A stretch of DNA of 64,000 bases from Flabesymbios commensalis (lineage: Eukaryota; Annelida; Polychaeta; Terebellida; Flabelligeridae). Of the stretch, positions 36,688 through 47,800 are shown piece by piece. Under the pieces are notes generated by a model, which was given only the letters and a program-made list of their open reading frames with translations, searched no databases and had not been told where the DNA came from. The position numbers and the translations under genes are program-made. The stretch's first letter is position 1. The number at the start of each line of letters is the position of its first letter. The DNA lies in contig OZ024912.1 in the NCBI GenBank assembly GCA_964017125.1, positions 76,926,154-76,990,153 of the forward strand. Reading direction: 5' to 3'.

Positions 36688-37972
36688 CTTAACGTCGTAG
36701 GCACCTCCACCGGAATCTCCTGATCCAGAAATGGCTTAGCAGCCGGATCGCCTGAGTAGATCTTCTCAAGAATGTCTATCTTATATCGGGGGTCCATGAC
36801 TGCACCGCCTCTCGCCTGGCGCCAAAGCGCCAACTGCCTCTCTGTTGGTGTAACAACCGTTCTCTGTTTAGGCAAAGCAGAGCTCAAACCAGTCAGACTG
36901 CAACCTTCCAACCCCTGAATACCTTCAAAGGGGTTGTATTCCTCCTCTTCTCCCTCATGAGGGAAGTAAGAGGTCTCATCGTACCCTTCAGTGGGCCAAC
37001 CGTCCTCAGTCAGAGGATCATAATGCTCAGCCTCCACCTCACCAGGGTGGATAAATGGAGCCCGTGGCTGCTCCGGTTCATCGAATGTCCGCCTCAGCGC
37101 AGGTGGATCATTTTAGGCTAAGGTGGCGCCTCGAGGGGCGCCAGCCAGTGGACCCTGAGCCCTAAGTGGCCCAGTCCCTGTACTGTCACGAATAGCCGTA
37201 GCTATTGGGCCCTGGACCCCCTGAAGTCCAGTCCCTACAGAGGTAACAGCGTTACGTGTATTCTGCGAATTAGCAGTTGCCATTGGGCCCTGGGCTCCGT
37301 GGAGCCCAGTCCCTACCGAGTAAGCCGAGTTACAAGGTTGCTGCGTAGCAGCAGGAGCCAGGGGGCCCTGTACTAGTTGTCCAGTCCCTGAGGGGGTAAC
37401 AGTGTTACCTGCCCTTCTAATAGACTGTGGGCCCTGGGCATCAGGCTGCCCAGTCCCTAGGGAGCACCTGTCCTCGACAGGGTTACACACCCGAGGCATA
37501 GCTGCCATCATCTCCCTCATGGACTCTTTCATGAGATCTTGCATCTCCCGTCTCATCTCCAGGCGCCAATCGCCTGGAGGAGCGGGGGCCGATACAGGGG
37601 ATGAGACCCGCTGATCGAGCACTGGTACAGATGCTGGCATAGCCACCTGCAAGGGAGTGGTATGCAGAGGAGTCACAGGCTCTCTCTCAAAGGCTGCCGT
37701 GTCAAACACGGCACCATCCAAATCCCCAGTTTTCTGAGGAATTATCAAAGCTGGAGGATCTTGCTTCTGGAAGTCCGCCAGGGTGACGGTCGCCGCCGGC
37801 GTCTTCTTCTCCTTCTTCTCTGCCTTCCTTCTTGGTGCCAGCAGTGCCCCAAGAAATCTTAGCATAGGGAATAGATACCACCACAGAAGGAACCTTGTGT
37901 GTGGCTGGAGCCCTGGCCTTGTCCTTGGATCTGGCCCTGGTCCTTCTGTCCTCTTCTCTCCCTCTGCTTGAC
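36636..37972 (-). pseudogene. DIRS gag-like region (fossil)
   Basis: The region between the inner edge of the 5' terminal repeat and the RT part encodes basic and Pro/Gly-rich segments with no recognisable enzyme domain, as expected for DIRS gag. Open stretches lie in more than one frame, so the region looks broken. A short internal repeat of the type GTGTCCAGTCCCT/GGGCCCTGG recurs around 37150-37450. Confidence 0.6.
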
Positions 37973-38026
37973 ATAGTAGTTAATTCTTCAAAAATTTCTC
38001 GAGCTGGAAATTGACAATTTGATTTC
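37973..38026. repeat. Inner edge of DIRS right (5') terminal repeat with target word
   Basis: TGACAATTTGAT at 38012-38023 is the target word flanking LINE 2's 3' end, with three extra bases (TTC) before the LINE. The adjacent sequence is the inverted counterpart of 32910-32960. Confidence 0.7.
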
Positions 38027-41000
38027 TGAGTGAACCCTAGCACCCGAAGGGTGCTGAGAGTGGGATTAAGGCATTCGAAGCTTGTATGAAAGCTTTCTCT
38101 TAGCCTATCCAAATATTTCATTAGTATATAATACTCATTAGAAAATGTCTGGTTGGCAAGGGAGGCAAGGAACCTGGAAACAGAAGCATTTTAGAATTTA
38201 ATTAATTTTGATGCGCCCTCGGCGAACAGAGGGTCGCGGTGGTCTAAATGAGGTGTTGAATCAGCCGGTAGCTACCCTATATCTCGTGTCTTAAAGGCCG
38301 ATAAAGTTTTAGTTTTGTCAGATCCTTTAAATGAACATTTGAGACATTTCTTTTATTAAACCTATGCCTCTCGTGTACACTTAAGTTCACTTAGTATGTT
38401 TGACATACTTAAAATTGCGTTCTGAATTTTGGATCAAATGTGATCAATTTACCTCGTGTTGTTTGCCTGACTGTCTGTGTGCCATCGCCATACTCCCGCA
38501 TACCCTGAGAAAGAACGTCAGAGTTATGTAATTTCATTGAATTTGTGTGGAATGGTCTAAAAGGTGTCTAAAGTTGATAATTTGAGAAATAGAAAATTCC
38601 TAGAAGCGTGTCATCTTAATTGTGAAATTAAGAAAGTTCGCTTGTTCTCTTTTCAGAGCCACCAGGGAATTTAAACCCTTGCTTTCACTCACCATGACAG
38701 TCCTCGCGGGGGGGGTGACAATTATGTGATTATCACGCCCTGCGATGACATGTGGTGAGTGACAACAGACTGTGACGTCTGTTGTTATCGTGACGCGGTG
38801 GCTGACCAACGCCGTAGGTGTTGGCCCGTCAACGCGACAACGCTGTTATCACACTCGCGAGTGCTTGTCAGCGCCGCTATCGTCGCGCCAATGCCGGCTC
38901 AGCGTTGTTAGCGCTGGACCGACATTGGCACCGCGGTAGCCACACTGTGAAAGCACTTCGGTGTGTTTGTGTCACTCACGCATGCTGCCAACGCCGCCAG
39001 TGTTGTGTCAATGTCGGCCCAACGCTGTTGACGCCGGACCGGCACTGACACAACTCTAGCCGCATTCACACAGCAGTCTCAATTTTCATCATAAATTTCG
39101 GCATATTCTGATATTAATTTGTCCAAATGTGTTTTATGCCCTCTTTTAATTCTTGAAGCTCTTAATTCATTTTGAAGTTTGAAAAGATCTGAATGCTCTT
39201 TGAGCGAATCTATGAATTTATACGTTAAAATTTGGAATCGATCTTTGATCAGATCGATCTTAGCAATTTTATGAATATCTTCAGTGTGTGAAAGTGGATC
39301 CAATTTGTAGGCTATTCTGATGGCCTTATTTTGAATGATTTGAAGTTTCTTGATATACGCTTCTGACGCTCCTAAAATTACTGGAGCGCCGTATTCTAGT
39401 ACTGGACGTATATAACTTTTATATAGTCTCATTAGTGTTTTGGGTTTACAGCCCCACTTTGAGCCGCTCAGGAGTTTGAGCAGACCAAGGCGTTGCCTTC
39501 CTTTTTTAGCGTTCTCATCTATATGAGCATTAAAAGTTAGTTTCTTATCTAAAGTTACTCCTAGCAATTTTGCTTGCTGTACTGCAGTGAGTTTTTCGCC
39601 AAAAAGTTCAAGTTCTATATTTTTCTTAGTTTTAAGCATTATAAGCTGCGTTTTCTTAGCATTTAGTTTTATTCTCCACTTGGAGCACCATGCTTCTAAG
39701 TCTGATAAAACTTTGGCTAGCCTATATTTAATTGTTTTTTCACTTTTAGCAAAAGTCCAAAATCCCAGGTCGTCTGCGAACTGAGAGACCCCTACTGTAT
39801 TACTGAAGGGATCTATTGGAATATCATTTACATAGATTAGGAATAGAAGTGGGCTGAGAACCGAGCCCTGAGGTGTGCCGGCATTAAGTGAAATTTTGTC
39901 TGAAGTCTCATTATTTATTTTGACTGAAATTTTCCTGTCAGTTATAAATGAAGACATTAATCTTACTATTTTATCTGGTAAATTTGTATTCATTAATTTA
40001 TATCTAAGTCCGTTGTGCCATACGGAATCAAAAGCCTTTTCTACATCTATAAAGATTGCAGCTCCTTTATGGTGACGGCTATGTGCTATGTGCGCATCAT
40101 CAGCTAGTCTGAGAATGTGTTCCATAGCACATCTTTTATTTCTATAGCCAATTTGCCATTTATTAAAGAAATTTTCTTCTTCTAATTTACTGCGCATTCT
40201 ATGAGCAATTATTTTTTCAAAAAGTTTGCCTATGCAACTTAATAAACTGATTGGTCTATAGTTAGTTGGAATTTTATTGTCTTTTTTAGGCTTTGGGAGC
40301 ATAATTCCTTGAGCTTCCTTCCATTTACTTGGAAAATACCCTATTTTTAAGCACTGATTGTACATAGTTTTTAAATTCTCAAATACTATTTCTGGACATT
40401 TTTTAATTATAGTGTATTTAATTCCGTCTGCTCCTGGAGCAGACCTACCTTTGGTCCTATCTAATTGTAGTTTTATTTCTTGAATCGAGATATCCCTGAG
40501 TAGTATACTATCGTCGCCATCTTCTACTTTATTTTCTTTTAGAGTTGAAAAAAGCTGCGATTTTTCATTTATAGCTTTATCTATTAAATTTTTAAATTCA
40601 TCATCAAAAATTTCACCTGTGTGAGTATTATGAATTTTGCCTAATGATTCAGCGAACGTGGTTGCTTTTTCTAAGTCGTTTTGAGTTAAATTACCATTTT
40701 CTTTAATTATTGGCTTGGATGCGCCGCCTGATTTCTTACCATTAATACTATTGATAGTTTTCCAAAATTCTTTAGAGTCTTTAGTTTCGTCTAGTTTTTT
40801 AGTTTGCTGATTCCAAAATTCTTCTCTATCTTTGTTTACTTGTTTACTAACTAAGTTGTTTAATTGATTATATAGAGTTTTATCCTCTGCTTTTTGCGTA
40901 TTTCTAGCTAAGCGTCTAATTTGTCTCTTTAATTTAATTAATTTCATTGTTTCATTTGAGATAAAAAGTGCTTTATCTTTACGTTTTGCTTTAGGACACG

Positions 41001-41872
41001 CTTTATTTAGCCCTTCTTTAATTATATTGCTTATTTTTTCGTTAGCTAAGTCTAGTTCCTCTGGTGTTTCAGGTTCGAGTCTATCTAAGTTATTTATTAT
41101 TTCTTTATTAAACCTGTTCCAATCTGTTTTTTCATATTGTAGAATTTCTCTCTGAAATTGTTTTTGAATTTGAGGTGAAGCTAAAGTTAAATGAACTGGC
41201 AAATGATCTGAACCAATGTCATCGCCTACATCACATGATTGGATGCGTGACGCCATCTGGCGGCTAACTAGCGCTAGATCTAGTAGATCGCCGCCAGAGG
41301 ACGTCCCTGGTCTATAAGTTGCAGTGCTGTCGTTAGTTATTAGTAAGTCTAATTCTTCAATTATGTTAAATAGAATGTCTCCGTTAGTATTTCCTACTTT
41401 ACATCCGAAAAAAGTATGCTTACAATTGAAATCTCCAATAAGAATTGAAAGTGGATATAAATTAGTTATATGCCTGAAATTCTCTATGTTTGGTTTAATA
41501 TCTGGCGGGTTATAAATAGTTGCTAATGCCACTGTCTTACCTTGTGATTTGAAGTTTATTGCCAAAAATTCTTCGTTAAAATCTGAAGTATCTATTTCAT
41601 TAAATTTGATATCTTTTCTAATTAGAATAGCTACACCGCCTGCTGCATGCTGCAGGCGCCCATTAGGATAAATTATATTTCTATCTTTTCTGATAATGTT
41701 ATAATTTGGAATTCTGATTCTAGTTTGCTCTCTAAGTCTAGTTTCATTTAAAGTCACAAAATGTGGTTTATATTCATTTAAATAGTTAATTAGTTCAGTC
41801 CTTCTTTTATATAGTCCGTTAATGTTAGCATGAATAATTTGAACGTTTTTAGTTGGTGGTAAACTGTTATCC
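38027..41872 (-). mobile_element. LINE 2: 5'-truncated Jockey-group LINE
   Basis: It starts at GGATAACAG, two bases into the ORF2 start codon of the family, and runs to the usual GGGTTCACTCA end. It lies directly downstream of LINE 3, separated only by TCAAATTGTCA (41873-41883), and is followed by the same word at 38012-38023. It therefore inserted into the target duplication made by LINE 3. It carries blocks M (38787-39078) and R (38027-38786); R lacks about 23 bp found in the other copies. It is nearly identical to LINE 3. Confidence 0.9.
39079..41870 (-). CDS. LINE 2 ORF2 endonuclease-reverse transcriptase, lacks only its start codon
   Basis: The frame is open from the truncation point to the stop. 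The first internal Met gives 892 codons (41757-39079), beginning inside the endonuclease at MTLNETRL. Over about 890 shared residues I see two differences from LINE 3 (H for N in GRLQ(H/N)AAGG and I for V in KPN(I/V)ENF). Catalytic motifs GDFNCKH, GSDHLPVH, IDVEKAFDSVWH and FADD are kept. With the normal start and first ~40 residues upstream lost, and no LINE promoter in front, it is probably not functional on its own. Confidence 0.9.
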
Positions 41873-41883
41873 TGACAATTTGA

Positions 41884-42664
41884 TGAGTGAACCCTAGCAC
41901 CCGAAGGGTGCTGAGAGTGGGATTAAGGCATTCGAAGCTTGTATGAAAAGCTTTCTCTTAGCCTATCCAAATATTTCATTAGTATATAATACTCATTAGA
42001 GAATGTCTGGTTGGCAAGGGAGGCAAGGAACCTGGAAACAGAAGCATTTTAGAATTTAATTAATTTTGATGCGCCCTCGGCGAACAGAGGGTCGCGGTGG
42101 TCTAAATGAGGTGTTGAATCAGCCGGTAGCTACCCTATATCTCGTGTCTTAACTCTTGAAATCTGGATGGAAAAGGCCGATAAAGTGTTGGTTTTGACAG
42201 ATCCTTTAAATGAACATTTGAGACATTTCTTTTATTAAACCTATGCCTCTCGTGTACACTTAAGTTCACTTAGTATGTTTGACATACTTAAAATTGCGTT
42301 CTGAATTTTGGATCAAATGTGATCAATTTACCTCGTGTTGTTTGCCTGACTGTCTGTGTGCCATCGCCATACTCCCGCATACCCTGAGAAAGAACGCCAG
42401 AGTTATGGAATTTCATTGAATTTGGGTGGAATGGTCTAAAAGGTGTCTAAAGTTGATAATTTGAGAATTAGAAAATTCCTAGAAGCGTGTCATCTTAATT
42501 GTGAAATTAAGAAAGTTCGCTTGTTCTCTTTTCAGAGCCACCAGGGGATTTAAACCCTTGCTTTCACTCACCATGACAGTCTTCGCGGGGGGTGACAATT
42601 ATGTTGATTATTACCCCCTGCGGTGACATGTGGTGAGTGACAACAGACTGTGACGTCTGTTGTT
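41884..42664 (-). repeat. LINE 3 3' UTR block R
   Basis: The same 780-bp structured block as in LINE 1 and LINE 2, ending in the AGCACCC-TTC-GGGTGCT hairpin. It includes the AACTCTTGAAATCTGG segment missing from LINE 2. Confidence 0.8.
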
Positions 42665-42954
42665 ATCGTGACGCGGTGGCTGACCAACGCCGTAGGTGTT
42701 GGCCCGTCAACGCGACAACGCTGTTATCACACTCGCGAGTGCTTGTCAGCGCCGCCAGCGTCGCGCCAATGCCGGCTCAGCGTTGTTAGCGCTGGACCGA
42801 CATTGGCACCGCGGTAGCCACACTGTGAAAGCACTTCGGTGTTTCTGTCACTCACGCATGCTGCCAACGCCGCCAGTGTTGTGTCAATGTCGGCCCAACG
42901 CTGTTGACGCCGGACCGGCACTGACACAACTCTAGCCGCATTCACACAGCAGTC
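42665..42954 (-). repeat. LINE 3 3' UTR block M
   Basis: A GC-rich ~290-bp block of partly palindromic words, following the ORF2 stop directly. It is nearly identical to the LINE 2 block. Confidence 0.8.
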
Positions 42955-45750
42955 TCAATTTTCATCATAAATTTCGGCATATTCTGATATTAATTTGTCC
43001 AAATGTGTTTTATGCCCTCTTTTAATTCTTGAAGCTCTTAATTCATTTTGAAGTTTGAAAAGATCTGAATGCTCTTTGAGCGAATCTATGAATTTGTACG
43101 TTAAAATTTGGAATCGATCTTTGATCAGATCGATCTTAGCAATTTTATGAATATCTTCAGTGTGCGAAAGTGGATCCAATTTGTAGGCTATTCTGATGGC
43201 CTTATTTTGAATGATTTGAAGTTTCTTGATATACGCTTCTGACGCTCCTAAAATTACTGGAGCGCCGTATTCTAGTACTGGACGTATATAACTTTTATAT
43301 AGTCTCATTAGTGTTTTGGGTTTACAGCCCCACTTTGAGCCGCTCAGGAGTTTGAGCAGACCAAGGCGTTGCCTTCCTTTTTTAGCGTTCTCATCTATAT
43401 GAGCATTAAAAGTTAGTTTCTTATCTAAAGTTACTCCTAGCAATTTTGCTTGCTGTACTGCAGTGAGTTTTTCGCCAAAAAGTTCAAGTTCTATATTTTT
43501 CTTAGTTTTAAGCATTATAAGCTGCGTTTTCTTAGCATTTAGTTTTATTCTCCACTTGGAGCACCATGCTTCTAGGTCTGATAAAACTTTGGCTAGCCTA
43601 TATTTAATTGTTTTTTCACTTTTAGCAAAAGTCCAAAATCCCAGGTCGTCTGCGAACTGAGAGACCCCTACTGTATTACTGAAGGGATCTATTGGAATAT
43701 CATTTACATAGATTAGGAATAGAAGTGGGCTGAGAACCGAGCCCTGAGGTGTGCCGGCATTAAGTGAAATTTTGTCCGAAGTCTCATTATTTATTTTGAC
43801 TGAAATTTTCCTGTCAGTTATAAATGAAGACATTAATCTTACTATTTTATCTGGTAAATTTGTATTCATTAATTTATATCTTAGTCCGTTGTGCCATACG
43901 GAATCAAAAGCTTTTTCTACATCTATAAAGATTGCAGCTCCTTTATGGTGACGGCTATGTGCTATGTGCGCATCATCAGCTAGTCTGAGAATGTGTTCCA
44001 TAGCACATCTTTTATTTCTATAGCCTATTTGCCATTTATTAAAGAAATTTTCTTCTTCTAATTTACTGCGCATTCTATGAGCAATTATTTTTTCAAAAAG
44101 TTTGCCTATGCAACTTAATAAGCTGATTGGTCTATAGTTAGTTGGAATTTTATTGTCTTTTTTAGGCTTTGGGAGCATAATTCCTTGAGCTTCCTTCCAT
44201 TTACTTGGAAAATACCCTATTTTTAGGCACTGATTGTACATAGTTTTTAGATTCTCAAATACTATTTCTGGACATTTTTTAATTATAGTGTATTTAATTC
44301 CGTCTGCTCCTGGAGCAGACCTACCTTTGGTCCTATCTAATTGTAGTTTTATTTCTTGAATCGAGATATCCCTGAGTAGTATACTATCGTCGCCGTCTTC
44401 TACTTTATTTTCTTTTAGAGTTGAAAAAAGCTGCGATTTTTCATTTATAGCTTTATCTATTAAATTTTTAAATTCATCATCAAAAATTTCACCTGTGTGA
44501 GTATTATGAATTTTGCCTAAAGATTCAGCGAACGTGGTTGCTTTTTCTAAGTCGTTTTGAGTTAAATTACCATTTTCTTTAATTATTGGCTTGGATGCGC
44601 CGCCTGATTTCTTACCATTAATACTATTGATAGTTTTCCAAAATTCTTTAGAGTCTTTAGTTTCGTCTAGTTTTTTAGTTTGCTGATTCCAAAATTCTTC
44701 TCTATCTTTGTTTACTTGTTTACTTACTAAGTTGTTTAATTGATTATATAGAGTTTTATCCTCTGCTTTTTGCGTATTTCTAGCTAAGCGTCTAATTTGT
44801 CTCTTTAATTTGATTAATTTCATTGTTTCATTTGAGATAAAAAGTGCTTTATCTTTACGTTTTGCTTTAGGACACGCTTTATTTAGCCCTTCTTTAATTA
44901 TATTGCTTATTTTTTCGTTAGCTAAGTCTAGTTCCTCTGGTGTTTCAGGTTCGAGTCTATCTAAGTTATTTATTATTTCTTTATTAAACCTGTTCCAATC
45001 TGTTTTTTCATATTGTAGAATTTCTCTCTGAAATTGTTTTTGAATTTGAGGTGAAGCTAAAGTTAAATGAACTGGCAAATGATCTGAACCTATGTCATCG
45101 CCTACATCACATGATTGGATGCGTGACGCCATCTGGCGGCTAACTAGCGCTAGATCTAGTAGATCGCCGCCAGAGGACGTCCCTGGTCTATAAGTTGCAG
45201 TGCTGTCGTTAGTTATTAGTAAGTCTAATTCTTCAATTATGTTAAATAGAATGTCTCCGTTAGTATTTCCTACTTTACATCCGAAAAAAGTATGCTTACA
45301 ATTGAAATCTCCAATAAGAATTGAAAGTGGATATAAATTAGTTATATGCCTGAAATTCTCTACGTTTGGTTTAATATCTGGCGGGTTATAAATAGTTGCT
45401 AATGCCACTGTCTTACCTTGTGATTTGAAGTTTATTGCCAAAAATTCTTCGTTAAAATCTGAAGTATCTATTTCATTAAATTTGATATCTTTTCTAATTA
45501 AAATAGCTACACCGCCTGCTGCATTCTGCAGGCGCCCATTAGGATAAATTATATTTCTATCTTTTCTGATAATGTTATAATTTGGAATTCTGATTCTAGT
45601 TTGCTCTCTAAGTCTAGTTTCATTTAAAGTCACAAAATGTGGTTTATATTCATTTAAATAGTTAATTAGTTCAGTCCTTCTTTTATATAGTCCGTTAATG
45701 TTAGCATGAATAATTTGAACGTTTTTAGTTGGTGGTAAACTGTTATCCAT
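42955..45750 (-). CDS. LINE 3 ORF2: AP-like endonuclease and reverse transcriptase (931 aa)
   Basis: The replicase for target-primed reverse transcription: it nicks target DNA and copies the LINE RNA into the nick. Residues 1-230 form an APE-type endonuclease with HANINGL (15-21), TLNETRL (catalytic E44), GDFNCKH (D148, N150) and GSDHLPVH (D223, H224). Residues about 470-760 form the RT domain with PISLLSCIGKLFEK, IDVEKAFDSVWH (D610), GTPQGSVLSP, FADD (D701, D702) and LLGVTLD. The C-terminal region has no RNase H domain. The start MDNSLPPTKN is set by the AUG 136 bases after the ORF1 stop. The frame is fully open. The length suits Jockey-group ORF2. Confidence 0.95.
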   Translation of the reverse strand: MDNSLPPTKNVQIIHANINGLYKRRTELINYLNEYKPHFVTLNETRLREQTRIRIPNYNIIRKDRNIIYPNGRLQNAAGGVAILIRKDIKFNEIDTSDFNEEFLAINFKSQGKTVALATIYNPPDIKPNVENFRHITNLYPLSILIGDFNCKHTFFGCKVGNTNGDILFNIIEELDLLITNDSTATYRPGTSSGGDLLDLALVSRQMASRIQSCDVGDDIGSDHLPVHLTLASPQIQKQFQREILQYEKTDWNRFNKEIINNLDRLEPETPEELDLANEKISNIIKEGLNKACPKAKRKDKALFISNETMKLIKLKRQIRRLARNTQKAEDKTLYNQLNNLVSKQVNKDREEFWNQQTKKLDETKDSKEFWKTINSINGKKSGGASKPIIKENGNLTQNDLEKATTFAESLGKIHNTHTGEIFDDEFKNLIDKAINEKSQLFSTLKENKVEDGDDSILLRDISIQEIKLQLDRTKGRSAPGADGIKYTIIKKCPEIVFENLKTMYNQCLKIGYFPSKWKEAQGIMLPKPKKDNKIPTNYRPISLLSCIGKLFEKIIAHRMRSKLEEENFFNKWQIGYRNKRCAMEHILRLADDAHIAHSRHHKGAAIFIDVEKAFDSVWHNGLRYKLMNTNLPDKIVRLMSSFITDRKISVKINNETSDKISLNAGTPQGSVLSPLLFLIYVNDIPIDPFSNTVGVSQFADDLGFWTFAKSEKTIKYRLAKVLSDLEAWCSKWRIKLNAKKTQLIMLKTKKNIELELFGEKLTAVQQAKLLGVTLDKKLTFNAHIDENAKKGRQRLGLLKLLSGSKWGCKPKTLMRLYKSYIRPVLEYGAPVILGASEAYIKKLQIIQNKAIRIAYKLDPLSHTEDIHKIAKIDLIKDRFQILTYKFIDSLKEHSDLFKLQNELRASRIKRGHKTHLDKLISEYAEIYDEN

Positions 45751-45886
45751 ATTTTATAAGTACTGTACTGTACTTAGCCCTACTTTAGTTTTTCCTACTT
45801 TAGTTAGGTTTTTACTGGTGAGTACTGTACTGTACTAGACCTAGTAAAAACGGCCCTACTTTTTCTACTTTAGGTTTAGGTTGTAC
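45751..45886 (-). promoter_or_regulatory. Inter-ORF spacer with AGTACAGTAC repeats
   Basis: The 136-base spacer contains two GTACAGTACAGTAC blocks and two AAAGTAGGGC blocks. A similar TACAGTACAGTACAG block lies in the 5' UTR ahead of ORF1 (47862-47879). The role is unknown; it might aid ORF2 translation or be a decaying microsatellite. Confidence 0.45.
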
Positions 45887-47800
45887 TTACAAGTTCTCAG
45901 GAAGTTGGGATAGGTAGTCTCTGATGATCAGTGGGGAGATGTCTTTCCTGAAGGCCCAACCGACTGCTTTGCTGGCTAGGTGGGGTATGTCATCCCACTC
46001 CAACTTTCCTTCGTTCCTGTGGATCGTTCTGCTGTACAGGACCGTGTGGGCTGAAAAGAGAAGGGCAAGACGGGTTAAGTCACTATCGGCTAATCTAATT
46101 AGTGGTAACTCACTCTCACCTCCTGTGGCCTTCTTGGGCTGATCGGCGCGTTCACCCTGACGTTGGTGCTCTCGGTGCTGAGTTGGCTGGGCTCTCCTGT
46201 TGACTTCCTGGGTGCTGCGATGTCGCTGGCCTTCTCTCTTCTCAGCGATCTTCCTTTTCACCTCTATTGCTCTAGGGCATCTCCCGTCAGATGCCAGGTG
46301 ATCTCCTGTGCAGTTGGCGCAGTAGCTTGCTCTGGCCGTGCATTCCTGTCTCCTGTGGGCCCCAGCGCACTTCCCGCATCTGATGTCTCTTGCCTTGCAG
46401 GAGTCCTGGGCGTGGCCGAATCTCTGGCACCTGTAGCACTGCAGGATTCTGTTCTTCTTCTTGTACTCCTCCGTCCTGCAGGAGCGAGTTCCGATGAAGA
46501 GACGGCTGTTGCTGATCGCTGCCTCCATCTCTTCCTTCTTCTCGAAAGTGACCTTCACTTTCGGGATGCCACGTCCTGAGGTCCTGTTGATGAATCGGAT
46601 GACCTTCACCTTCAGACCTTGCTTCTCTAGGATGGCTTTCTCGATATCTTCCTCTCCTATTGTGGTGTCCACGTCTTTCACTACCACGCTGAGGGCGTCT
46701 TCTACCTTGGCCTCGGTAGAACTTCTTGGTGGTCTGAAGACAGCTGAGGTCCCCATGAGGCCGCTGTCTTCTCTTTTCATGGACTCGTAGATCTTCTTCG
46801 AGTCCTCTTCTGTCTCAGGGAAAATGAGTAGGTCTTTTCCCATGGTCCTCCTGGTCTCACTTACCTTTACTCCCATACGTTTACACCATTGTATGAAAGT
46901 TAGGTGGTTTGGTCCATTGACCGAACTGGGCAGTTTCACGCCGACGATTGGCTGAACAGTTGTCTTCCTCTTCTTTTCTTCATTCTTCTTTACTTCAGTC
47001 TTCTTATTTCCTGTTGCTGCAGGGGGCTGTTGAGCGGCGTCGCGACGCTTCATCTCTTCTTTCTTCTTTTGTTTCTTGGCTTCTTTCCTCTCTCTCTCCT
47101 CCCTGGAGGTTGGAATCGTTGTCCAGTCAGAGCGCTCTCCGTCGGACAGGATTTCTCCTTCTTCTGCTTCCAGAAGGGGGGTGGCCAGAACTTCTTCAGG
47201 TGGAGAAACGACGGTCTCCATCTCTTCTCTTTTCTCAGGCGTCTTCTGCACTGGAGATGCCGTTCTTTGTTTCTTCGCTGGTGAGCCCCCTAAACCTAGC
47301 TCTGCCTCGGCAACTCTTACCAAGGTCGTTAGCTGCGACGACCTGTGACCTATCTGGGCCTGGTCAACAGGTCTAAGTACCTGTGGCCGGCCGTCGGACA
47401 GCCTTCTCTTGGCTGTTGACTTCCTCGGAGTCATCTGTACTGGTGACTCTGTTAAACACTCGTACCTACCACTATTACCTTTGGGTGGAGTTTCAACACC
47501 CTTATTTGCACCCGAGAGTGCTCCCGCAAATGACTTCTTCTTTGGAATGGCCCCCCCATTGGCTCCCTTAGGTGCAGACTTACCTGGCTTGCTGACAGTC
47601 CTAAGACTTTTTTCACGCTGCTCGTCCTCTATCAGGGCTAGTCCCATTAGAGTTGTTGCCAGCTCTTTCTTGTCAACGGACGAGAGTCCGTTGATCTCCT
47701 TCAGGAGTCTCTTGAGGGCGGTACTACTCTTGGTAGTGCCGCCCTGCACGCCCTTAGAAGGGCGGGACCCATCCCCAGCAGTTACCTTGCCACTAGGCAT
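45887..47800 (-). CDS. LINE 3 ORF1: zinc-knuckle RNA-binding protein (637 aa)
   Basis: Likely the LINE RNA chaperone that packages LINE RNA with ORF2. Residues 1-200 are basic and Ser/Pro-rich with repeated SPVQ(M/K)TP words. Residues about 200-300 are a Lys/Glu-rich, coiled-coil-like segment. Residues about 375-440 (VEDALSVVVKDVD, KVIRFINRTSGRG, PKVKVTFEKK) could be an RRM-like or gag-type domain. Three zinc knuckles follow at about 455-510 (CYRCQRFGH, CGKCAGAH, CANCTGDH). It starts at MPSGKVTAGDG after a 497-base 5' UTR. The frame is intact, unlike the LINE 1 homologue. Confidence 0.9.
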   Translation of the reverse strand: MPSGKVTAGDGSRPSKGVQGGTTKSSTALKRLLKEINGLSSVDKKELATTLMGLALIEDEQREKSLRTVSKPGKSAPKGANGGAIPKKKSFAGALSGANKGVETPPKGNSGRYECLTESPVQMTPRKSTAKRRLSDGRPQVLRPVDQAQIGHRSSQLTTLVRVAEAELGLGGSPAKKQRTASPVQKTPEKREEMETVVSPPEEVLATPLLEAEEGEILSDGERSDWTTIPTSREERERKEAKKQKKKEEMKRRDAAQQPPAATGNKKTEVKKNEEKKRKTTVQPIVGVKLPSSVNGPNHLTFIQWCKRMGVKVSETRRTMGKDLLIFPETEEDSKKIYESMKREDSGLMGTSAVFRPPRSSTEAKVEDALSVVVKDVDTTIGEEDIEKAILEKQGLKVKVIRFINRTSGRGIPKVKVTFEKKEEMEAAISNSRLFIGTRSCRTEEYKKKNRILQCYRCQRFGHAQDSCKARDIRCGKCAGAHRRQECTARASYCANCTGDHLASDGRCPRAIEVKRKIAEKREGQRHRSTQEVNRRAQPTQHREHQRQGERADQPKKATGGESELPLIRLADSDLTRLALLFSAHTVLYSRTIHRNEGKLEWDDIPHLASKAVGWAFRKDISPLIIRDYLSQLPENL

